Assembly: GCA_025345505.1 (NCBI GenBank)
Contig: JANVCC010000049.1
Coordinates: 9,850,733-9,914,732, forward strand
From: Todiramphus chloris collaris
Lineage: Eukaryota > Chordata > Aves > Coraciiformes > Alcedinidae
Direction of reading: 5' to 3'
DNA: 64,000 nt
Position 1 is the stretch's first letter. Each line of letters opens with the position of its first letter. Under the pieces are notes generated by a model. That model saw only the letters and a program-made list of their open reading frames with translations, had not been told where the DNA came from and did no database searches. Below are positions 37,433 to 52,400 of the stretch, piece after piece. Both the position numbers and the translations under genes were made by a program.

Positions 37433-40400
37433 GCTTGGCAGACATTTGCTTGTACCGCAGCTGTGAAAATCCCTCTGCTCTGCAAGATCTGCAGTGTGCT
37501 GCCCTGCTTCTTGGCTCATGGATTCCCAAGGACAGTGCTTTGGAAAGAGCTGGTTGGCCAGCCGACTTTAGACAGCTGCAGAGGGTGGTATGTGGCAAAT
37601 CCAGTGATTTTTTTTTTTTTTTTTTTTCAGGGAACTGGATGGGAGCATACATATGCTCCTGTCAGCTGGCAGAACAGAGGGTGGGATGTTTCTTCACAAG
37701 CAAATATGCTCTTACATTTCCAAAATGCACAGCTGGATCGATACGAAAATGTATCTCTATTGCTGGTTAATTTGTCAGGCATGCTGTGATATTGATGAAG
37801 CAGAGGTTTCCAAAGGCATTTTTACCCTGCCCCACACCACACTATTTAGTTAAGCTCACAGTTTTAAATGGACAGTTCATGAACTGTAATGCCAAAAAAA
37901 AAAAAAAAAAAAAGCTGCTGTAAGCCAAAAAATTTTAAAAAAAAGTAAGAAAAAAATTTTAAAACAAAATTAAAAATTTGAAAATGAGCTTAAAAAAAGA
38001 AATAAAGGGTGGGAGGCATTTTTTTTTTTTTTTTTCACCCACAGAGGGAGGAAGGCAGTGTCTAACTAGTATTGTGTTGAGCTGTCCTTCCCAGTGGGGA
38101 GGAATGTCTGACCTCTGATGAATGTTTTCTATGCTAGACATTCACAGAGAGAAAACCTAGAAGTATAGAAAAAAATTTCCTTGTGCTTGATATTCTCAGA
38201 CTATAAAATAGGAAGCCAATGAGGGACAGTGCTGTGGATTGGATGATAAGCCAAGACAGTTTCTTTTGTGAGCTGTAGCTCATTTACTTCCTCTGAGCAA
38301 CCTCCCTATTGTGCTAGGCAGACCCCTCTCTTCTCCCTACAACCCCTTCTCTGTCCTCCAGGACACACACAACCAGTATTCCCAGTACTCTCCCCTTTCT
38401 CATGACTGCCTCTCCACCCAAGTCAGGGCAGGCAGGGTGGGCACCAGGCTTAACTATCAGCTCTTGGCTCAGTAGAGACCACGATAACCTCTGCCAATTT
38501 CTACCTGCAATCCCAGCCTGTGTAATTAAAGGCAATGGCCTGGAGTGGTGAAGGCATGACCATTTCAGTGGCTAAATGTGCGAAGATCTTTCCTACTTAG
38601 CCTGTTCCTGACAGTACATGGGTTTTCTACAAACCCTGTTTATTTAAATATAGTTTGGTTTATAATGAGCCATTTCATACAATGGTTTGATCTGAGCCAA
38701 TGCATGGATCAAGGTATTTCATGTCTTGAGGGACTTAGTGGGAAGTATGATTTCACTAAGAAAACTTCATAGAGTGCCTCTGTCTCTGTGACATGTTCCC
38801 AGGGGGTTTCTGCAGAAGCAGTTGATGATGCAAGACTGGAAGATATTTCAGAAAGTGGAACTCCAAGAGTCAGGGTTATAGTTGGATTAAAAGTGTATTG
38901 TAAAGTCAGTGCTCAGTCAAATTGTGAGGAGTTCAGGAAAGTGTTTTCAGAAGAATGCAAACTGCTGTACCAACAGGTTTAAGGAATGTCTTTTACAAAG
39001 GAAGCAAACTATTGAGATTTTTTAATGAAAGTAAGTATTTTTCTTTCCTTATTTAAGAGAAATCTTCCTCCTCCAGATGAAATACATCTTGTAAGTGGCA
39101 ACATGTTGATGAAGCATTTGTTAGTATATTTCTTAAAGCCTGCTGAAATATTTTTTTTCCTGTTGTACATATTTATAGTATTACTCAAGTGTACAGTCTC
39201 AACTGTAAGTAATGTAGGGCAAGCCCCAACTACAGAGCATGGCACCAGTGAAAGCCAGAAAAGAGAACAAGGAGGAAATAGCATGATGATTTTGGGGCTT
39301 AACCCTACACACCCACAAGTGCCTATACCCTTAGGAGTTCTGTATTTCTCAAGCATTACACTTCACATGTTAGGTGTTAGCCAATATTTTTGTATGTAAC
39401 GTGTCCAAGCAGTCTTTTAAACAGGTTGAGCCCTGTTTGTGAAGTTAAACTGGGGCAAATGTTAGTTCTTTCCTACCAGTAACTGATCAGTTATTTAGCT
39501 ATTCCAGCTTGGGTCTATTTTGGGAGGTGGCAGTGCCTCTAGCAGTGCCAGAGCATGAGAAATGCAGTAGGAGAACAGTATTGTTGTGATTAAAAACTAC
39601 ACTCCTATTTTTCCTCAGTTTGCATATGCCCATAACCTGTATCACAGCAAATGTGACATCTACCTCACTGAGGGTAAACTGTGAATTTGTTGCACAGCTT
39701 GGCGAAGTGAGAACAACTTGTGACAGCAAAGTGCCATATTCTGGTGTCCTGCTGAGATCTGGAAGTGAGGAGCTTTCTGAAGCCCTGGCTTGCAGCATCC
39801 CTATAATCTGAATTTACACACCAAGGAGCTCAGGCGATGATACCCGACAACTGTGGGCTTGAGGACCCAAATCTGTATCCAGCCATTACAAGGCTAGGGC
39901 ATTTATTCAGGCAAACCATGGACACTGGGACACCCTTGACTTTCACTTGCAGGAATCCTTGGAAGAGGGGGCTTGCTGGGTGTTGTGAGCTCTGCACACT
40001 CAGCAGTTGCTGAGTGGGAACTCAGGCATTTGTTTGGTTATAGGCTTTGCAGAATACTTGTGTAGGACTGCACCAATAAATCATTACTTTATAGCTCTCT
40101 AGTAGTGTCTTGATTCATCTTTTTGCTGGACGGCTAACCACACATTTTCCACAACATCAGATTTTTGGCTCTAGCAATTTAGCACTCCTTTATCCATGGT
40201 GAATCGAACATTCTTGATTTATGTCAGGGATTTTTTTACCACAAGGTAAAAGGCTGTGGTTTGTGCAAATGCTTCTCTGTGAGCTTCTCCAAAGGGCAAA
40301 CCCAAATGAAAAGACTTGCATGGGAACAGCCCACTAGGGCTCTGGCTTTGGAAATCCACTGTACTTCTGTACTCTTTGAGCAGTGTTGAGTTCAGGTCTG

Positions 40401-43400
40401 GTCACATGGGCCGACTTCTTTGTCGGCAGTATAAATTGTTGATAAATTATCTGCCCAAAACTTCTGTCCTCAGCATCCCAGGGACACCTCTCTCAGTCTT
40501 TCCCACTACCAGGGTGGCAGACATTTCAAGCAGGACTTTGCCTTTCCAAGCACAGCTCAGCTTGATTAGCCAGACCACCCTCACAAGAGACTCTGTCTAT
40601 TCTATCTTTGCCCTCCTTGACAGGATATGGTCCTGCAGAAGCTGCTAGAGGAAGGTGTCTTCATATTAATGCTTCACACAGAGCAAAGCAGCTCACCAGT
40701 CTCACCCAGATTACTGTTATGCTTTTCTTTTCACTGTTACCTAGTGTGCATGCTCCTGGGCACGTACAGGGATTTCAACACTGCCAAAATAAGATGGTCT
40801 ACCCTTTTCCCCTAATCAAATTTCCTAATGCAAAACAAACCTCTGTAAGACTGTCTACAAGCCAAAATATATTGATGAAATCTGACCTCTTCCCGATTTC
40901 ACTGGCTAATAATCAAAAGATCCCAGCTGGTGCTGGGAAAGACCAACCATCTGTACCTGCACCTCCCTGGAGAGCAGTTCTGCCAGAAGTTCCTCCTTCA
41001 GCACTGTAATTTATAACTGAATTGCTAGCATCTTCTCTCAACATGTGAGGTCTGATCCCAGTGAATCAGCTCCATCCCACCACTATCAATTCTGCCTGTA
41101 AATGCTTGATGCAGTTTTTTCCGTTTGCTGCATTCCTGTCTGAGAGCAGCAGTCATCTGACCAGGACCTTGGTCAAAACATATTTCATGGGAAATAACAA
41201 CGGAGAAAAGCTATTCCTTGATGAGAAGTAGTGTCACATACTTTGACAGGACCCAGGGGAAGAAAAGACCAAAATTTCTCATTGCATAAAGAGTTACAGT
41301 GTTTTAATTTCATACACTTTTTTTTTTTTTTCTTTTTCCCACACGTGAAGCAGTCCATCCAAGTATCATCTGCCTGTGGAGACTTGCCTAACCAGAGCTG
41401 GGATGCTGAGCTTTAGCTGAGGATCTGCAGTGCTGCAGCAGTCACCACATTGCAGATGATGGGAGCTGGGAGATCTGCAACTTCCAAGAGCAGCCAGGAT
41501 TTTCAGGGTTTTACATCTGCTCAACACAGAGCACCTATGCCAGACCTTACACAGTGGAGCCCAAAGTGAGCCACTTGTTGTCTGGTTGCTGGGGGTTTGT
41601 CTGTGATGCTGTCCCTGTGCTGGGATCACTGCATTACCAGCAGCCTTGCTACAAGCTGGCCAGCAGCCAAGCTGTAGTCTGTCAGAAGTTAGCTGGGAAC
41701 CAGTGTGTTTCCACAAAACACTTCAGTTCATGTTAATCAGGATTTTCTGATCAAATTGCATCTTGTGTCAGGAAAATCCCTCAAATGCTGGTGTGGAGCT
41801 GTTTACTCTATCCCATGTGTGTAATGTGCTTGCTTTGCTGTGTGGGAGGGAACGTTGAGCCAGACTCCTGCCTTAGGCAGCAGTTGTTTTCCCTCTTTCT
41901 TCATGGGCAGCTTACACACAGAACATTTTCAGACTGCCTGTTCAAACGCAGCTGCTTGAAACTTACTCTCTAGAAAAAGGAACATATGCAGGATTTTTTC
42001 TTCCATTTGGCTGTTCCAGTTTTCTTTTTTATAGCTCATAAATATTTTCGTCTTGCTTGTTACCTGGCTTAAAGGAAAATCCTGAAGCATTATGGTAAGC
42101 CATAACTGTGTGATCAGCATTAAATCTCAGCGACTCACTTTCTTCTGCATTTAGCCAAATGGGGGTGGAAGAGTTTGTCTGCTTCATATGGTGATTTTAT
42201 TTTGTTGTGTGTGTTCTTGAAATTCAACATAGCTGTTCAGGTGTAATGCAGAATATGGATTTATCCATACCAGCATTTCTACATAAATTTGAAAGAATTT
42301 TCCAGTACTTCTTTCTTTTTTAGTGGTACTGATTTTTGTGTTCTTGAAATAACTTCTGTTGCATCTGTTCAGAGTTTAAGGTGATGCTTGAATTGCAGAT
42401 TTTCAGACAGGCATGTTTATACTCTTGGTGTCCGTTTACACTATTATTGCTTGACCTGGTATGTGTCCCATCCCTTGAAAGCCACAAAGCTGTTCTGAAG
42501 TCTTTCCTGTGGTTATTCCTAATTTAAGTATCTTCTTATATTTTTAATTTTATGGGAAGATTTAAATACCTTTTAGTATAATTAACAGTATTTAGGTTTG
42601 TCCTAAATCAGTATCGGCTTGCTGGTAAGAGCTCTCAGCTGTTATCATTGAGGGCCTGTCCCCGGCCAGCAGTTATCTTGGCTTAATGCTTGCTCTCTTG
42701 GGGGAGGGGTCAAGTGACTTGCATCTGAAAAGAACAAATCTGTTCAGCATTTTTGATGTGTCTTTCTTTTTTTAAAAAAAAGAAAACAACAAAAATTTCT
42801 TCTCGGTTTCTTCACCATCAGGTCAAACTTTGTAACTTTAATAAGTTGCTTAATGAAGCACCTTTCAACACCAGTAAGATGTTCACATAAGACATAAAGG
42901 ATTGAGCTGCTGTTTGCACTGATGGTTTCTGGCTGCTGTATGGGAAGTAGAAGACATGGGAGAGCAGATCAGCACAGCTGTCCTCTCAAAGGGTACCCCC
43001 AGCTCCAGGAAAACCACAGGCCCCAAAGGCAAATGCAATTTTATATCCCTCAGGGTTGCAGCTGAGGGTTCAAGGACCAGTCTGATAATGATCTGGACCT
43101 TGCCCTTTCTTGAGAGTTTGCCAGCTGCCCTGCTCAGGCACTGACCCTGTACTCGTTCCTCTGCCAGATTATACTCATGGCAGCACAGGCAGGATCAGGC
43201 TCTGACTGCGAAGATCTTCCAGGACTCACTGACTGCATTGTTACAGGGGAAGGGACACTTCTCCTGGCCAGTCTTGCAGGGCTCCTGAGCTCTCCCTGCA
43301 GGATGTACCTGCCCTGCATTTGCTGGGGACCCAGCAGTGACTGATGGGGTGACAGCTACTCAGCGCCTGGCAGATCCTGCCCTGACCAGAGCAACAGCAA

Positions 43401-46400
43401 TGCTGCATCCCCACTGGACAAATGAGTGAGGCAAAAATGAAGTGAGCAGCAGTTGCCAGATGCCTCAGCACCCAAGGTTAAGGCATTCAGCCGTACAGAA
43501 TATTTGTCTTTTACACTTACTACTCCCACTGAAGAGTGATGACACCAGAAGGACCTCTGCCAACATCTCTGTTAAGTCTCTGGTACAAGACATTGGATGG
43601 AGTTCAAAGGAGAAGGAAAGGGAAACTTTTTTTTTGGTCCCAAGGGCTTGGAGGCTTCTGGAGGAAAATTTGGTTTTAAAAAATGATGCAGAGAGTTAAA
43701 AGCCATGAGGTTATTCTTATTTTAAGATGGCCTGATCTGAGATGGAGCACTGACTTCTTTTGCTGTTAGTGCTGATGCTGCAGAGGCAGCTGGTCTCTGC
43801 ACATCAGGCATGCTGCTTTACCCACCATCCTTCCCCATCCATGCTCTCTGGGCTGATGTGCAGTGGGCTGTGCTACTGCTGGGCTTGTTTTCCCTGTTAC
43901 TGTGAGAGCATTTCATGTGAAATGTTTCTGCTTTCATAACAGCTCGCTAGCCCTATTTTTTATTTGCCCATTTAACTCTGGAGCAACCTGAAAACAAGAT
44001 TGGAAGTAACCATCACTGTCCTGTGAAACTTGACCTGTTACATTAGGAAGATTAAAATCTACAGACAGAACACAAATCTATTTTAAGGGGCAAATGCTGC
44101 TGGGAAAAAAAAACAGCACAAGACAGGGCACATGGCCAGTGGGGAGTGGGATGCTGGTGCAATGCCTGCCTGCAGCATCCTGCTGGAGGAATGCTGGACT
44201 GAGACCTGGGCATTCATCACAGGCGAAAGGCTGTGCCTGGCCTTGGCAGGGCTCAGCCATCCCAGCAGGAGAACCCCAAGGACACAGCAGGGTGAGATTT
44301 TTTTTTTTTTTTTTTTGCCCCTAGTACTTAACACTGAAGTAGCTATTGAAAGCCTGACTGATGTCTGTCATGTCACTCTGGTGACAAAGATGCTTTTATG
44401 AAAATGCACTCAGCTCTTGGCAAGGTGCTGCAATCTCAGGTTTTCAGCAGCACATTGGCAGCTAGACTGGGAGCTTGTTCTGCTTGCTCCAGTAACTACA
44501 GCTCAAGTTGGATTCAGGATTGCGCAAAGATTTAAGACCTGTGCCATTTCAGGTAAATTCATTTCTGCAGCTGAGCTCAAAGCCATGTGGTTGGAAGAAT
44601 TCCATGTTTCCTAAGAGAGCTTCTGGCCTGGCTGGGTGACCCACATAACCACCTGTGGGAGCTGATAGGTTTGCTGGGAGGAAGCAAATGGAGGTTGTTT
44701 TGTAAATCAGCCTGGTGTCCAGGAGGCTGGAGTTGGCTCCTGCCTGACCCGAGGGACATGTAGGGGAGGACAATGTGGATGAGAGCAATTTATCTTTGGA
44801 TGTTTTCAGTTTCTCTGCTCCAGATAGGGTCATGGCTCAGTCTGATCCGTATGAGATGTTATCTCTTCTTGCACTTGCCTGAGGAGTGTAAAGTGGTTCT
44901 GGAGCAGCCCAGGGCTTCCTAGCATGGAGCCAGCAGCTCCCACCCCCTCCAGGCAGCACAGGTCCAAGTCTGCAGATAGGGGAGAACAGGAGGAACAGGG
45001 GAAATAGCACCTATCTTCCCCATAAACCCTGCATCACCTGGCAGAGCCTGCTATAGGCACAGGACCCAGTTGCACCCAGTGCTCATGACACTGGGACCAG
45101 ACAGGTCTGCCAAGGGCAGCCATGTAGCAGAGTTCTTGCTGCACACATAGACAGGCAGCAGTTTGTTATAACTCCTGCTGAGAGTTATGTCAATGCCTTC
45201 CTGGTCTGGAGATTATTTTTAGCTGCTTTTGCATTGTTGTCTGGACATATCTGTGGCCTGCTAATTAGCGGTTGTTGCTCTGCTAGCTTTGTGTCTTCAT
45301 TTCAGTTTTTCCTGTAACACCCTGGTGAATTTAGTAGCAGAATTTGGGCGCCAGTGTGCCAGGCTGTGTTCCCAATCCCATTCCAGCTTCCCAGTCCCCA
45401 GCATTCCCACAGCCTTCTTTGTGCATCCCCAGCCTCTGTAGCCTATCTTTGCTGCAGGCTGGTTCCCAGACACAGCTACATATGTTAGTCAATACTATGT
45501 AATTCCTCAGCCTGCATTGTATTTTTCTTTTTCCTGCAAAAATGTTATGTGCACTGGTGTGCCAGGATAGAACCTACTCACCAAGTTGTTTTTTAAAAGC
45601 TTCCACTGTGCCATGGGAAGAATGAAATTATTCTCCCAAACTCTGCTAAAACCCCAACCCAAGCCCAGCAGCATGGGAGGGAGAGTCAGAGCAAGAGCAT
45701 GTGTGGGCAAAGGGCACATGCAGGTTGTGGAAAAAATTGCCCAAGGAGCAGAAGATGAAAGAGTGTGATGTGAAGATAGGAGCCAGCACATTGTGGATGC
45801 TTTGGTCAGGGTATGCTCACAAGGCAGGAAGATATTCTCCTCACAGACACCATTTCATCAGCAATTACAGGAAACTGAGATGATCAGGATGAGTCTTTAC
45901 TCAGGTAAGGTGTTCCTTACGCAGGACGGGTGCTGTGGTGGTGTAAGCTGAAAGGCAGAGGGAGTGTGTGATGTTTGGATTTCAACTGGATAGGCCTTTT
46001 CGGGGAAGAGAATTGATGACAGAAAGCAAAGGAGTGGTGCCAGTTCCACAGCAGCTGCCTTGTTGCCTTACGCGATACAGGAATATGCAAACAGCTGCTG
46101 TCCCTTCTTTGAGATACCATCTAAGCAAGGATTAGTCCCCAGCGGTAGTCATCAGCAAAGAAACAGGGGAAAACTGACATCTCCACTTTTCACAAGAATA
46201 AATATTGACACTGAGTATTTCTAGGGAGTCTGGATTCCCTCTATCATTTCCTGAAGTCCCATGGAAGCCACAGGTGTTTAATTTATTAATGCAAAGAAGG
46301 GACTTTTCTTGCAACACTCAGTCTGTCACCACTGCCCTGTGCTTCTTTTACCAGCACATCTCCTCATGGTGACACCCCCTTTTCAGTGCAATTCATAATG

Positions 46401-49400
46401 CTGTGCTGGAGGCCACAGGTCTGTTTGGAATTTCTGAGTCTCTTATTCTGACACCTCAGAAAAAGCTTGTTTAATGCAAATTGTATAAAAGAGACTGTCT
46501 TCCCTGAAACATGAGGCAGTTAAGAAGCTTTTACAAGTCATTGATTTTTCATGCCACTGGCAATTTCAATCCCATCCCTTTGGATCAAATGAAATATGCT
46601 GTTCCATACCAAATGGTCTGTTCATAGCTGGAGCCTTTTATTTTTTATTTTGTCAAACAGGAAGACACTTCTAAACATAGAGCTGAATTGCAAAATTGAA
46701 AACTTTTACTCTGAACTATCCAATCTCAATATTTTAATATAGGAAGGTAACAGATTGCATGTCAGAACCAATTTAGCACAACTGGGATGAATGTATCAAA
46801 TACATTTTAACAAAAAACAATTTGGCCCATTTTTTGGGCTTAGCTCCAGTAATGATCTTTGACAACCACTTTGCCATTTGCAGTGAGATGTTTCAGCAGT
46901 GAAGCTGCTCTTCCTTTATTTCCTCAAACAAAAATGAATTTTTGCAGAAGTGCTTGTTAATTTCTGCACACACCTGCCTAATGTATCTGTCAGAGGCCAA
47001 GGACCCAGCCCAGGGAATTCTCTGCTCTTTGAAATCTCTTATTCAGCCAGGAGGCAGCTTTACAAGTTTGCCTTCCTTGGGCTTTAGCTCTTTTATTAAT
47101 CTTGTCCCTGTAGAGCAGCTGTGAGGCTCTGGGACCTGGCCAGGCTCCTGGAGGAGGAGGTGGCTCCTGTGAGATGTTCGTGAGCACATAGTGACTTCAG
47201 GAGTTACTCACCCAGATGACAAATCCCCCAAAATCTCATTCGTGAGCAAACCAGACAAGTCAGTGGTGCTTCCAAATACAGTTGTAACGGGGAAGGCAGA
47301 CATGTGAACAGGGAAAAAAATCCCCGTGGCTCTGCCCAGTGCTGGGCACAGGGGTTCCATGTGGCTCTGAGGAAAGGCGGGCACAGGACACCCTCGCAGT
47401 TGTGTGTGAGGCTTGCTGGTGAGCCAGAACAAGTACATTTTTATTCCCGCCTTCTTCCATAGGCTTGTCATCACCTTATGTTTTGCAAATGAATGTCATT
47501 TGCAGAATAGTTAGTAAGATGTAAATCACCTGCCTGTCCCTGCCCTGAGCTCAAGGTCACGAGTGTCTTGTCCAGCATATGAAAGGATTCACCCTGTATT
47601 TCCCACAGCTTGCTAGGACATTGCTGACAGCTACAGCTGGTAAGGTCAGTACAAGGCAAGTTCTGAGCCCGTGGCCTTTGCAGAGGTGTGCGGTGAGCCA
47701 CCAGTATGTCCCCCACCTACCGGCAGCGCCCGCACTCAGCATTGCTGGAACGGGGCATGGATCCTCCCCAGCTGGCCCTTAGCTCATCTTCTAGTCCAGG
47801 ACCAGCGTAAGGATTGCATTAACACTGGCAAGAGGAGGAACGCAGCATGAGCATCATGTACCAGCACAGTGCAAGGAGAGGAAAAGAAAAGCATTTGTAC
47901 TTTGCAAAGGGAGCTGGTTTGGTATGGAGGGTGGAGGGAGGATGCTGGAATCTCAGATACTTTTCAGCATGGAGTTGCACTTGCTTCTTCTCACCAGGTG
48001 CTCCAGTGCTGCTGGCTATGTCATGGACCCCAATTGTTGCAAATCCCGACCATGCTTTTTTCCAGTCAAATTTTCTTAGGAACTGACCCAGTTCTAGCAC
48101 TCAGGAACTGGCTTTCACCCTACTGGCAAATGTTTCTCATCTGTTTCAAATGATCTGTCCAGTATGACCTTTTCTGCTTAAGTAGCTTACACAATGCAAA
48201 TACATGAATATTAATTCCTAATCTTGCATAACTCTGAAAGCAGGGCCATACATTTACCAGCATGTCCTGGTTTGACATAGCAGCAAGGGACTTTTTCCCC
48301 TGTGCTTTGCAGAAAGTAAGAAGGAAACAGCCAGCACTGTGCAAGAGCTGTGAAGGGAGAGCTCACCCATAACTCCCTCACACCCAAAATTCTCAGAGCA
48401 CTCAAGGCAACAGGATTTGTATTATCCATTTCTGCTGCTTTTTGGTTTGGAAAGATAAAAAGCAAGAGGCTGCTTACTTGTTCCATGTTCTCCAACCACA
48501 GCCAAAGCCTCCCTGGCCTTCTGAGGCTGTTTGCCAACAAAATGCCACCCTAGATCAGGAGAGTGGGGGGTCATGGGCTTCCTGGTTCCTCATGTCACAA
48601 GTTTCCTTGGCATCTATCAGGACTAACTGGTCTTCTTAGTCTGAGTGCTCTTTCTTGCTCTAATCAATGTTTTCAAAGCTGTGTTATCACCCAACACACA
48701 GCATCTGGTGTCTGTTCGAGGGGTAGTTGCTATAACCAGACATATGGAATCACTTAGCATAGCAAAAGGTAAAAAGGTTCTAAAATTTTGCTTGCAACTG
48801 TATTGAAAGGTCAAAGAGTTCAAAAGTTGAAAGGATGGCCATACTTTTTCCATTGGCAGCTACCTTCACAGTACCTTACTGCAGCCAGAACCACATAGCT
48901 ATGATGTGGTAAGAATGGCTTCACACCTGAGAAGTGACTGTGCCTCCTCAGGTGTGCACGGCCAGTGTAGCAGTCTGGCAGCACTGCCCTGCCTGAGTGC
49001 ATGTCTACCTGTGTGTGCACAGTGAAGCAGAGAGGATACCTGGTAAGCAGAAATAGGCCCAATCCTGCCTTGGCTGCTCCAAAACAATCCCATTTACTCC
49101 AACTGGGAAGCAGTAACACATTCATTTGGGCATCAGTTCAAACAGTGATACCGTTAAGTCTTGTACAGTTGCTTGGAGGGTAGTTTTCTTCCTGACAAGA
49201 AGTGATCCTTTGGTTCCTGATGCTGTTTCTCATGTCCTTAGTAAGTCTGAACTGTTTCTTAGTATGCCCAAATTTGTCCATGGAAAGATCCAACCCCAGC
49301 CACAGACTATTGCTTGATGGGGCACACGTACCACAGCTCCACTCTTTCTAAAACATCCTTTATTGTTTCTCCTGAAGGGGTTTTGCTGCAACCAACTTCC

Positions 49401-52400
49401 CTCGACTCATGCAAGGCAGCATGGAGATGACCCACCCATGTATGACCCTGGCTGATCCTTTAGCACAGCAATGACAGTCATGAGCTGTGTTTTCAGCCAA
49501 GTGTATTCGGTACCAGAGCTCCCCGCTGGGTCACACTAGGTATGGTTGAAGCACCCCCTCCTTGCAAAGGGTGCTTCAGGCTGGGGGCGAGGGACAGCTC
49601 ACAGGAAGGAGAGATGAAGTAAATGGTGACAGCTAAGGCTATGAAGGGTCATGTTGACCAGCTGCACTGATGCGCCTAGCCCACAGGATGGGAGTTAGGG
49701 GATAATTTTCTGTATTTCACACAGAGAGACAAGAGCAGCTGGATTGGATCTGGAGCAGCAAAGGCAGCAAGCTCAGCAAGAGGCTCTGTGGTGGGTTGCA
49801 GAAGGACTGGCTCTGGGGGACCACTGGCTGAAGCTGAATGGGCTGAGATGCTATGTGGGGCTGTGGCTCGCAGGTGCTGGGGACAGCTGTGTGCTGCTGC
49901 TGCCACAGGGAGCTTGGACAGCCTCCAGCAGACAGCTTGCACTGATTATGCCATTTGTTTTTTATTCTAATGAATCATTTAAATATGTCAAAGATACCTT
50001 TGACCAGCTAGAGCACAGTTATAGCAACAATTAACACCAACACATCATACATCTTGGCAATGTCCTGGTGATAGTTTAGTAAAGCCTCTCATCATGTGGC
50101 AAATGCCATAACATTGCAACGTTGCATCTGATCCCTGAGGAGAACACATAAGCCCCTTTAAAAACTCCCACACTGCTACAAAATGATAAGTTTTGAGCAG
50201 AGCAGCCATGAGGCTGCTGAGGAGCTTGGCACTCTACAGATAGATGGGCTCTCATGCACTTAAAGTTCTAGGTAAGATCATGTTGTAGCTTTAAAATCTT
50301 TCTGTGTAAGTCTTCGTTTACTTTTACTTGCCTTGTGAAACTATATGAATACCTTAAAATTAACTGTACTGGAAGTAGAAAAAAACTTCCTCCACTAACA
50401 TTCACATGTAGTCCTTGGGTGCTGTTAACCAGTTGTGAGTCATAGCTGCTGCTTTTCCTGGCACTGTAAGGCAACTCTTTGTCCTTGCATCCTTGTACTG
50501 AATTATGAGACCTTTCTGAGGCAGAGACTTATGCATACATCCAGGTTTGTACCAGCACAAGTTTTAAGTTGTGTTCGATATTTTAAGCAGTATTTCTGGT
50601 CATTTATTCTGACTGGAACTTCTCCATACATTCTCATTTCACAGTGAAAGAGAAAAATAACTGGTAATGCTTATACTTATGAGATGGACTTGGGGGAATT
50701 TGTTCTTAATTTAAATTGAAAATTAGCTGTTAAAATTGTTGTATATTTTTAATTACTGACATATGTTGTTAGAATTTCTGGTTAATTTAAATGCGACCCC
50801 TCCCCTAGTACAACCTGTCTCCTCTGGCTCCCCTGAAACACTTCTTTCAAATGATGGGGTTTTGTTGGCCTCAACCCTCAGATTTCCCAAGGTCCCCCTG
50901 ACTCGAGATTGTGCCATTCAGGAGACCCCCAATTTCATATTGTTACACCATAGCCACAGGTGCTGAGTAAGCAGCTGTGCTGGAGTATGACCTGGGAGAC
51001 TGACTTTCATAGGCAAGGCTATGTTGGCAATGTAAAGCAAATTTGTAATCTGAAGGGAGCTCAGCAATGCATTGCAGGTTCATGTAGATGTCACCATGTT
51101 CTTACATAAGCAGAGCTCAAGCAGTGGCCTCAACCTTTCAGAAACATTGAAATCTGTATTAGTTTACATGCTCTTTCTCTCTCCCCCTCCCCCCATCTAA
51201 TTTATACCTGTATCTATATGCGAAAACTAGAAGTTAAAGAATTTATATATTTAAATTGGTTTTACCTGTAATGCATGTGCTTTCTGGCATAGGGAATCAG
51301 GTTGGGCTGATTCATCCATAGGCAGCAATTCCTACTCACCTTCAGCATGAAATCTGAAGGCAGGAGAAGCCCATCCTGGAAACTCTGCTCCTCTCTCCCT
51401 CTTAGTCCCCATCTTCCCTCCAGTAGACCTGCTCAAAAAGAATTCTCACAATCATTTCTACCATTTTTTTTTTGTTGGAGGGTGAATTAGAAAGGAAATT
51501 ATCCATTTTATTCCTGAAGCAGAAAAGCCAAAAGCATTGGTGACAGTTTCATAAGACACGTCTGCTTGTTGGCTAAGGCAAGGCTTGGGCATTCTGTTTG
51601 GGTTTTTTTTTTTTCAATGAAAATGTCATTGGTCCAAAGCACTTCCTACAACAGATGGGTCAGTCACTTGGCTGCATGACTGTTTCCACAGAAGATGTAT
51701 GGCAGATGGCTTGGTAACTGAAGTACAGGCTGACATGCCTTTGGAGAATGTGCTTAGCTAGCCAGAAACTATTTCAAATGAAACCAACGTCATCCATGTG
51801 TTGCCATCCCCAAAAATTACAAATAGAAGTCCTCTGGGAAATGATTAATCAGACTTGGTACATAAGTAAAAACGAGCTTGTTGTCAGTGCTCACCCTGCA
51901 GAGGGAATGCCAGGGCCTCACGAACGCACTGACGCCTTTCAACTCTGCTTTATTTCTCCAGCCTCCTTGCACGTGTGCCACAGGATTGCTTTTCTGAAGT
52001 CATACACCTTCCAGAGACAAGCCTGACGTCCTACCTCTGAATGGCTCTCCCGAGGTTTTACGCTCTCTCTGTGACACTGGTGTGGGGCTGTGTGGCATCC
52101 TCCTCCCCCCACTCTGCAGGTAAAGCCCAGCGCACCATTCCTGCTGCTGCCTAATGCATGCTTCACATTAACTTGGGCCCTTTATGAAGTCAGTCCTTCA
52201 ACTGAAGCTTTTCTTGTGTGTGTGTTACAGTGAGTGGCTGATTTATAAACCTGTAGTCAATTGTGTAAATATATATTGTGTTTAGTGGATGTTTTTCTGA
52301 ATAACTTCAAAAGGAGCTGAAACTACCTTTGGTGCACAGCGACTATATTGTTTGATATAGAGATATCAAATATAAATACCTCTTGGATACATAAATGCTC

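Noticed and set aside
48265-48600. Possible solo LTR beginning tgtcctggtttgacatagc
   Set aside because: The first dozen bases resemble the LTR start at 33352, but similarity stops there, and no matching end or flanking duplication could be found.
49676-50034. Alanine-rich minus-strand and Gln/Leu-rich plus-strand open frames over the same bases
   Set aside because: Generated by GC-rich CAG/CTG-type low-complexity sequence; no homologue.
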